From contig NC_015320.1 in NCBI RefSeq assembly GCF_000194625.1, positions 702,612-766,611 of the forward strand: a stretch of DNA of 64,000 bases, written 5' to 3'. The notes beneath the pieces are model-generated. The model was not told the origin of the DNA, searched no databases, and was given only the letters and a program-made list of their open reading frames with translations. Source of the DNA: Archaeoglobus veneficus SNP6. GTDB lineage: Archaea > Halobacteriota > Archaeoglobi > Archaeoglobales > Archaeoglobaceae. Positions 62,061 through 64,000 of the stretch are shown here, in pieces (position 1 is the stretch's first letter; every line of letters begins with the position of its first letter). The position numbers and the translations under genes were made by a program.

Positions 62061-63552
62061 CTATACGGTTATGCTGTCCCTCGTCTCAACATTTGCGCTC
62101 TCATCGTAATACCAGCCGTTCTTTACGACGTCATCGACAACAAATGTGAAGTTTGTACCTGGCAAGGGTTTCCGAACTCTGTCTGAGATAAACGTAATCT
62201 TTCCGTCAGCATCTGTTAAACCGACTTCGCTATCTGTTGTTGCATTTTCCCAGTGCCCGTAAACCATAGCACCTTCAACTGGATAGTTGTCCTCATCAAC
62301 GATCGTAACCGTTGCAAGCGCGTAGTAGTTTGCTCCTCTTATGAGTAAGCTCATGTCTATGCTTGCCACATGCATCTTTGGCAGTTCAGCCGTCGTTCCC
62401 CACGCCACATCTGAAGATTCGCCCTCGTTTCCTGCATTATCCACGGCTGTAACATAATAGTAGTACGTGGTATTTGCCGCCAAGCCCGTATCCAGATAGG
62501 AGTTCTGTGTTGTGGAGGCAATCAGTGCAAACGATACGTTGTCGCTACTTCTATAGATGTTGTAGTACTCCGCGTCGCTAACAGCAGTCCATGTAACGTT
62601 GAGCTGCGAGCTGCTCACAGTGGTAACGGTGACTTTGGTAACTTTCTCTGGTGGAATTGTATCAACAGTAAAGCTCCAGCTTGCGTTTGTTGTGTTGCCA
62701 GCCGTGTCTGAAGCTTCGAGATAAACTGAGTGTAAGCCATCCGAAAGTAATTCAGCGTAGTAGCTAACAACCCCAGTTGTAGAGTTAAAGTCAGGTATTA
62801 CGGAGCTACCATCGAGGAGCATTACTATTGAAGTTCCATTTATCCCGCTCGGATCGCTTAACTTTGCGGAAATCGTTACGTTCGATGTATTCACGTACGC
62901 TCCATCGGCAGGAGTTAAATCAGATATGATCGGAAGTAGTGTATCGTTGCCTGCAGCCTCGTCCGCATCAACCAATCCGTAGCCGTAGGCCGGATCCCAT
63001 CCATTCTCATCAATATCATCCGCAGTTTGCTGCAAAATCTGCCTCACTTCTACGTTCGAGATTCCCGGATTTGCAGCTATTATCAAAGCCGCAACACCAG
63101 CAACGTGCGGACACGCCATGGAAGTGCCGCTTAGCGTTCCGTAATCGTATCCATAGGTGTTCGACAGAGTAACTCTGTATGTCGGCAGAGTTGAATAGAT
63201 GTTGACACCCGGAGCTGCAAGCTCCAAGTACGGCCCGGTGTTGCTGAAATATGCAACACTATCGTTTTCATCAGTCGCACCAACAGCTATGACCGAATCG
63301 AAGGCTGCAGGATACGAAGTTTCCGTCGTGCTTAGATTTCCATCGCCCTCGTTGCCTGCTGCAGCCACAATAACAAGCCCGGCGTTGTAGGTTGCATTGC
63401 ACGCTTCTTCAAAGATCGCAGAATAAGTTGAGGTTCCCAGACTCATGGAAATGACGTCCATGTCGTTGTTAACCGCCCACTCCATACCGGCTATGATATC
63501 ACTCAGCCATCCGGAACCGAGGCGGTTGAGAACCTTAACAGCGTAGAGATTA
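62061..63552 (-). pseudogene. Subtilisin-like serine protease, 3' half
   Basis: About 496 codons that complete the fragment at 10296-10845. It opens NLYAVKVLNRLGSGWLSDII, then has the oxyanion Asn in VAAAGNEGDGN, the catalytic Ser in LSGTSMACPHVAGVAALI, an Ig-like domain at about 220-310 and a fibronectin type III domain at about 312-400 (PPEKVTKVTVTTVSSSQLNV). The C-terminal beta domain ends DSITV. In its present place it has only IS sequence upstream, so it lacks signal peptide, propeptide, Asp and His. Confidence 0.93.
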
Positions 63553-64000
63553 TGGTTAGGTGCAAAACATCTTAAACTTATCTCCCAAGAACTTCTCAAT
63601 CCAAGCCGTTGCAAAGGAGATTGATTCAGTTAACTTTCTGAAAGCCTTGGAAATCGTTTCCTTCAGCTCCTCTATATTCAGCGGAGATACTTCAGAAACA
63701 AACCTTTTAACGCTCTTCCAAACGTTCTCAATCGGATTCAAGTCGGGAGAGTAGGGAGGGAGATAAACCAGTGCAATATCAAGCTTTTCAGCTTCCTCTC
63801 TCACTTTCTTTGCATGATGCGTCCTGAAATTATCGAGAACGATCACGATTCTTTTCCCAGGATTTGTTTCTCTAATCTTTTTTAGAAATGCTATGAATTC
63901 TTCAGTCCTGTTTCTTTCTGGAAACTCTATTACGCTCTCTCCGTTCAAGCTATAGAATCCTGAAACCTTAGCTTTGACGTACGTGGCAACTCTTTTAACC
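63553..64000 (-). mobile_element. IS630-family element, copy 3 (cut by window end)
   Basis: The right end (TA at 63551-63552, then the complement of TGGTTAGGTGCAAAAC) and 448 bp of the element are in the window. The transposase frame (minus, from the window edge to 63556) shows VIVLDNFRTHHAKK and LPPYSPDLNPIENVW. It lies in inverted orientation relative to copy 1 and directly abuts the subtilase 3' half; these two copies bracket the inverted segment. Confidence 0.92.

Overview
The window comes from a hyperthermophilic archaeon, most likely of the order Archaeoglobales. This rests on sn-glycerol-1-phosphate dehydrogenase (archaeal lipids), Spt4/RpoE1, ribosomal proteins S24e and S27ae, the KEOPS genes kae1 and bud32, PheS/PheT of archaeal type, TATA promoters combined with GGAGGTG ribosome binding sites, a PGF-CTERM surface protein and densely overlapping operons. 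The genus assignment is inference.

Layout. 1-1.1 kb: 3-isopropylmalate/homoaconitate dehydratase large subunit, cut by the window edge. 1.2-10.1 kb (minus): a ROK-type sugar kinase with its own promoter, then a nearly complete anaerobic cobalamin operon, read from 10.1 kb leftwards as cbiM-cbiN-cbiQ-[cbiO-cbiT]-cbiL-cbiF-cbiG-[cbiH-cbiC]-cbiD-[cbiE-cbiX]. It couples a cobalt ECF-type importer to corrin-ring synthesis, contains three gene fusions, and lacks cbiJ and cbiA. 10.3-19.1 kb: the 5' half of a subtilase cut by an IS630-type element, followed by a plasmid-like accessory stretch (HicA/HicB-like pair, PGF-CTERM surface protein, candidate structured RNA, iteron-like repeats, RusA-like nuclease, SHOCT peptide, AEP-type primase). 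19.3-28.9 kb: core genes (egsA, pheT, pheS, rpoE1, spt4, dephospho-CoA kinase, rps24e, rps27ae, kae1, bud32, a RibBA-like protein). 29.0-35.1 kb: a conflict-type cluster with a CARF/wHTH regulator, a lipoprotein, an AGOG-like glycosylase fused to a DUF6884-like domain, a membrane-anchored phosphoribosyltransferase, DprA, and two unknown genes. 35.2-43.1 kb: Nif3-like protein, the phosphate regulon (pstSCAB-phoU plus an AbrB/PhoU regulator), nicotinamidase and a LEA14-type lipoprotein. 43.2-54.1 kb: an accessory island lying between tRNA-Gln (+) and tRNA-Phe (-), whose 3' ends both face inward. It holds a KAP NTPase, membrane proteins, two copies of a 695-bp IS, a complete ABC-3C type defence operon (HNH effector, middle component, DUF2326 ATPase) and a SAP/PD-(D/E)XK protein. 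54.3-62.0 kb: acetyl-CoA synthetase, tRNA-Ser, a broken MNT/HEPN toxin-antitoxin pair, a polar amino-acid ABC importer, and a DMT transporter split by a tnpB-only IS605-type element. 62.1-64 kb: the 3' half of the subtilase, next to another IS630 copy.

The main structural discovery is that the two subtilase halves, 52 kb apart and on opposite strands, join in frame at a TA dinucleotide. Each abuts a copy of the same IS630-type element in inverted orientation. The whole 11.9-63.55 kb segment therefore appears to have been inverted by recombination between IS copies. Several other genes can be rebuilt across insertions: an HTH regulator (IS630 copy 2), the DUF2326 ATPase (IS copy B, 9-bp target duplication) and the DMT transporter (TnpB element). 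At least two operon genes, cbiG and pstB, appear to start at AUA and AUU codons.
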